From positions 62,001 through 126,000 of the forward strand of contig JAVSMW010000010.1 in the NCBI GenBank assembly GCA_032027005.1: DNA of 64,000 nucleotides. The letters are read 5' to 3'. Origin of the DNA: JAVSMW01 sp032027005. GTDB lineage: Bacteria > Bacillota > Thermincolia > Thermincolales > UBA2595. Below, in pieces: positions 62,008 through 64,000 of the stretch. The number at the start of each line of letters is the position of its first letter. Positions within the stretch are counted from its first letter, which is position 1. Both the position numbers and the translations under genes were made by a program. The notes below the pieces were generated by a model. That model was not told where the DNA came from, did no database searches, and worked only from the letters and a program-made list of their open reading frames with translations.

Positions 62008-62295
62008 ATGCCAACAACAAGTGTTAAAAATACCACTATCACAAAGAAGAAGAAAAAAAAGAAAAAAAAGCCGCTTACACCTGTAGACAAGTTTAAAATT
62101 GAAGTCGCCAAAGAACTGGGCTTATGGAATAAAATTAAAGAGGTGGGCTGGGCCGGACTTAGTGCCGCTGAAACCGGACAGATAGGTGGATATATGACCA
62201 GGAAAATGCGGCAGAGAAAATTCAAAAACCTGGGCGAATACCAAATAGCCCGCCTAAAGCGGCAGCGTAAAACAGCAGATGCTCCTAAAAACTGA
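62008..62295 (+). CDS. Small acid-soluble spore protein, alpha/beta type (with lysine-rich N-terminus)
   Basis: A 95-residue protein whose core, VDKFKIEVAKELGLWNKIKE then WAGLSAAETGQIGGYMTRKM, matches alpha/beta-type SASPs, which coat spore DNA and protect it from UV and chemicals. The GPR protease site region K-x-E-V-A is recognisable (KFKIEVAKELG). The N-terminal nine-lysine run (residues about 13-21) is unusual for the family. GGAGG is 9 nt before the ATG. It is the best evidence in the window that the organism forms spores. Confidence 0.85.
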   Translation: MPTTSVKNTTITKKKKKKKKKPLTPVDKFKIEVAKELGLWNKIKEVGWAGLSAAETGQIGGYMTRKMRQRKFKNLGEYQIARLKRQRKTADAPKN

Positions 62296-62399
62296 CAAAA
62301 CATATCATGGCAAGGCCGGAGGCGCACTTGGTGTACGTTTAAGGCTCTTGCCACAATTTGTGAAAAAGCGTACGTAATTAAAAGACTCTATGATTTTTG

Positions 62400-62597
62400 T
62401 TACTTAGCTGGTTTATCGTTAATCAATTCACGGTAATATTTCTTGATATTTTCGTTAAAATTCTCCAAACAATCCTTACAGACACACCAGCAAGCTTTTT
62501 CTTTTTCTTGCTCGTCATTAAGTATGATTGAGCACATGAGTTCTGCGTCGACCTCTCTGCCACACATTTCACAATTAGTGCATTTAAACTCGGGCAT
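62400..62597 (-). CDS. Small cysteine-rich (zinc-ribbon-like) protein
   Basis: A 65-residue protein, MPEFKCTNCEMCGREVDAEL, followed by a second set of cysteines in KACWCVCKDCLENFN. The two cysteine pairs suggest a small zinc ribbon. The ATG at 62597 has GAGGAGGG 6 nt upstream; the longer frame to 62633 is not needed. Function unknown. It sits between the SASP gene and ileS. Confidence 0.65.
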   Translation of the reverse strand: MPEFKCTNCEMCGREVDAELMCSIILNDEQEKEKACWCVCKDCLENFNENIKKYYRELINDKPAK

Positions 62598-62729
62598 CCT
62601 GATCCCTCCTCGTATTAGATATGGTAGTTGCAATATGATAATTGCTTAGTTCCTAAACCATATGCGGTAAGCAACCATTTTATAATTTTAACTTTTCGAC
62701 ACCGCTGAAAACAAATCCTGCTTTATATA

Positions 62730-64000
62730 TTACAAATTTTCGACTACTTCCAGACAGCGCTTGCAAACTGCAGGATGTTGACCGTCTTTGCCTACTTCCT
62801 CCGAATAGGTCCAGCAGCGCTCACATTTTTCGCCTTGAGCCTGGGTAATTCCGACTCGTAGACCCGGAACCTCTTCTGAGACAAAAATTCCTGCAGGTGC
62901 CTGACTGTCGGAGATAACTTCAGCACTTGAGACAATTAATATTGTTGCCAGTTCTCCGGTCAATGGTGCCAAGAATTGGGCCAATTCCTGGCTGGCGTAA
63001 ATTTTCACCTGGGCATCAAGGGAATGGCCGATGACCTTGTCCTTCCTGGCAGCTTCCAAAGCTTTGGAGATTTCATCACGGATTTTCAAAATCCGCTCCC
63101 ACTTGGCATCCAGTTCTTCATTAATATATTCATTTTTCACCGGCGGCATATCACAAAGCTGTACACTGGCAGGATCATTTGCCTGCTTCGGAATATACTT
63201 CCAGATTTCTTCTGAAGTGAAGGCCAGTACAGGTGTCAAAAGCCTCACCAGGTAGTTAACCATTTCATACATCACTGTCTGGGCTGCCCGTCTTTCCCTG
63301 GAATCAGGAAGTGAAGTATACAACCGATCTTTGACAACATCCAGGTAAAATGCACTCATGTCGACTGCACAAAAATTGTGTACTGCATGGTAAACTACGT
63401 GGAACTCATAGTTCCTATAAGCATCCAGCACTCGTTTAATGAGCTTATGGAGTTTGAGCAGAGCCCATTTATCAAGCTCCAGTAAATCCTCGTAAGCAAC
63501 TATATGTTGGCCCGGATTAAAATCATATAAATTACCCAGTAAATACCTGGAAGTATTTCTGATTTTTCTATAAGCCTCAGACATCTGTTTAAAAATGCCT
63601 GACGATGCTGCCACATCAGATTTATAATCAGCCGAAGAAACCCATAAGCGCAAAATATCAGCACCCATTTGTTTAATTACATCCAAGGGATCGGTAACAT
63701 TACCCATTGATTTTGACTGCTTACGGCCCTGTTCGTCAACTAAAAACCCGTGGGTCAGACAGGCTTTGTAAGGAGCCTGGCCGGTAGTGGCCACTGATGT
63801 ACACAATGATGAATTAAACCATCCCCTATGCTGGTCACTGCCCTCTAGGTACAAATCAGCCGGCCAGGTCAGATCTGGCCAGTACTCCGGTTGGTTCAAT
63901 ACCGCCCAGTGGCTGGAGCCGGAGTCAAACCAAACATCCATAATATCAGTTTCTTTCCGGAATTCAGCCCCTCCGCAGGCGGGACACTTAATGCCTTCGG
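62730..64000 (-). CDS. ileS: Isoleucyl-tRNA synthetase, C-terminal part
   Basis: About 423 C-terminal residues of IleRS; the N-terminus lies beyond the window edge. It shows the end of the catalytic domain (DVWFDSGSSHWAVL, the KMSKS-loop as KQSKSMGNVTDPL), the anticodon-binding domain (RLLTPVLAFTSEEIWKYIP) and the C-terminal zinc finger (CERCWTYSEEVGKDGQHPAVCKRC). The frame is continuous from the stop to the window end. Its usual T-box leader would be outside the window. Confidence 0.96.
   Translation of the reverse strand, partial: EGIKCPACGGAEFRKETDIMDVWFDSGSSHWAVLNQPEYWPDLTWPADLYLEGSDQHRGWFNSSLCTSVATTGQAPYKACLTHGFLVDEQGRKQSKSMGNVTDPLDVIKQMGADILRLWVSSADYKSDVAASSGIFKQMSEAYRKIRNTSRYLLGNLYDFNPGQHIVAYEDLLELDKWALLKLHKLIKRVLDAYRNYEFHVVYHAVHNFCAVDMSAFYLDVVKDRLYTSLPDSRERRAAQTVMYEMVNYLVRLLTPVLAFTSEEIWKYIPKQANDPASVQLCDMPPVKNEYINEELDAKWERILKIRDEISKALEAARKDKVIGHSLDAQVKIYASQELAQFLAPLTGELATILIVSSAEVISDSQAPAGIFVSEEVPGLRVGITQAQGEKCERCWTYSEEVGKDGQHPAVCKRCLEVVENL

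Noticed and set aside
61962..62354. A 130-codon minus-strand ORF over the SASP gene
   Set aside because: It is antisense to a well-supported SASP with its own ribosome-binding site. The poly-Phe tract is the reverse of the lysine run.
62296..62399. Possible structured RNA (TGGCAAG/CTTGCCA arms) after the SASP gene
   Set aside because: Only a 7-bp stem with a large loop and no T-run, too weak to call.

Overview
The window reads as chromosomal DNA of a spore-forming, Gram-positive anaerobe of the class Clostridia, probably a Peptococcaceae/Thermincola-like lineage. The evidence is LL-diaminopimelate aminotransferase (dapL), a PyrR-attenuated pyr operon, a small acid-soluble spore protein, a YteA-type DksA/TraR protein, a remA-type gene beside gmk/rpoZ/coaBC, and a block of multihaem c-type cytochromes. 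Lineage placement is inference from gene content. No rRNA or tRNA gene was recognised, and no intact insertion sequence. TTG starts placed by ribosome-binding sites are unusually common.

Layout. 1-6120: housekeeping genes on the minus strand (remA-type, gmk, rpoZ, coaBC, metK, start of priA, with a tiny YjcZ-like gene on the plus strand). 6.4-10.9 kb: a chemoreceptor, dapL and dapF. 11.1-15.2 kb: a Crp/FNR regulator, a flavin-binding protein, an NFACT/RqcH protein and an AbrB-PIN toxin-antitoxin pair. 15.4-26.0 kb: a complete de novo UMP operon pyrR-pyrB-pyrC-carA-carB-pyrK-pyrD-pyrF-pyrE with two PyrR-type attenuators. 26-30.2 kb: a WYL-like mini-protein, a pseudouridine synthase, lspA, a large structured element (candidate ncRNA), a DksA/TraR protein, a nitroreductase and a DUF5665 protein. 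30.3-36.0 kb: a respiratory/electron-export module (12-haem membrane-anchored cytochrome, anchored TPR protein, anchored NHL-repeat protein, secreted 6-haem cytochrome) preceded by an orphan NarL-type response regulator. 36.4-37.4 kb: a c-di-AMP (ydaO/yuaA) riboswitch in front of a secreted CAP-domain protein.

38.1-57.1 kb is the accessory highlight, a surface-glycan island. It holds what looks like a full legionaminic-acid-type nonulosonate pathway: 4,6-dehydratase, aminotransferase, NeuD-like acyltransferase, NeuB-like synthase, NeuC-like hydrolysing epimerase, PtmE-like nucleotidyltransferase and CMP-transferase. Inserted into it are a CoA-ligase-like enzyme, an LpxD-like N-acyltransferase and a KamA-family radical-SAM aminomutase. 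I infer that this trio makes, activates and attaches a beta-amino-acyl group to the sugar. Directly downstream, a Maf/DUF115 glycosyltransferase is fused to a KdsC-like phosphatase domain that has lost its nucleophile. A 7-bp tandem array (11 exact copies) lies in the divergent promoter region, and two glycosyltransferase/TPR genes follow, one split by a frameshift at an A9 tract.

57.4-64 kb returns to ordinary genes: a UPF0210/DUF711 protein with its ACT-domain partner, a PduL-like phosphotransacylase, small unknown proteins, a CBS-PAS protein, a SASP, a cysteine-rich mini-protein and the C-terminal part of ileS.
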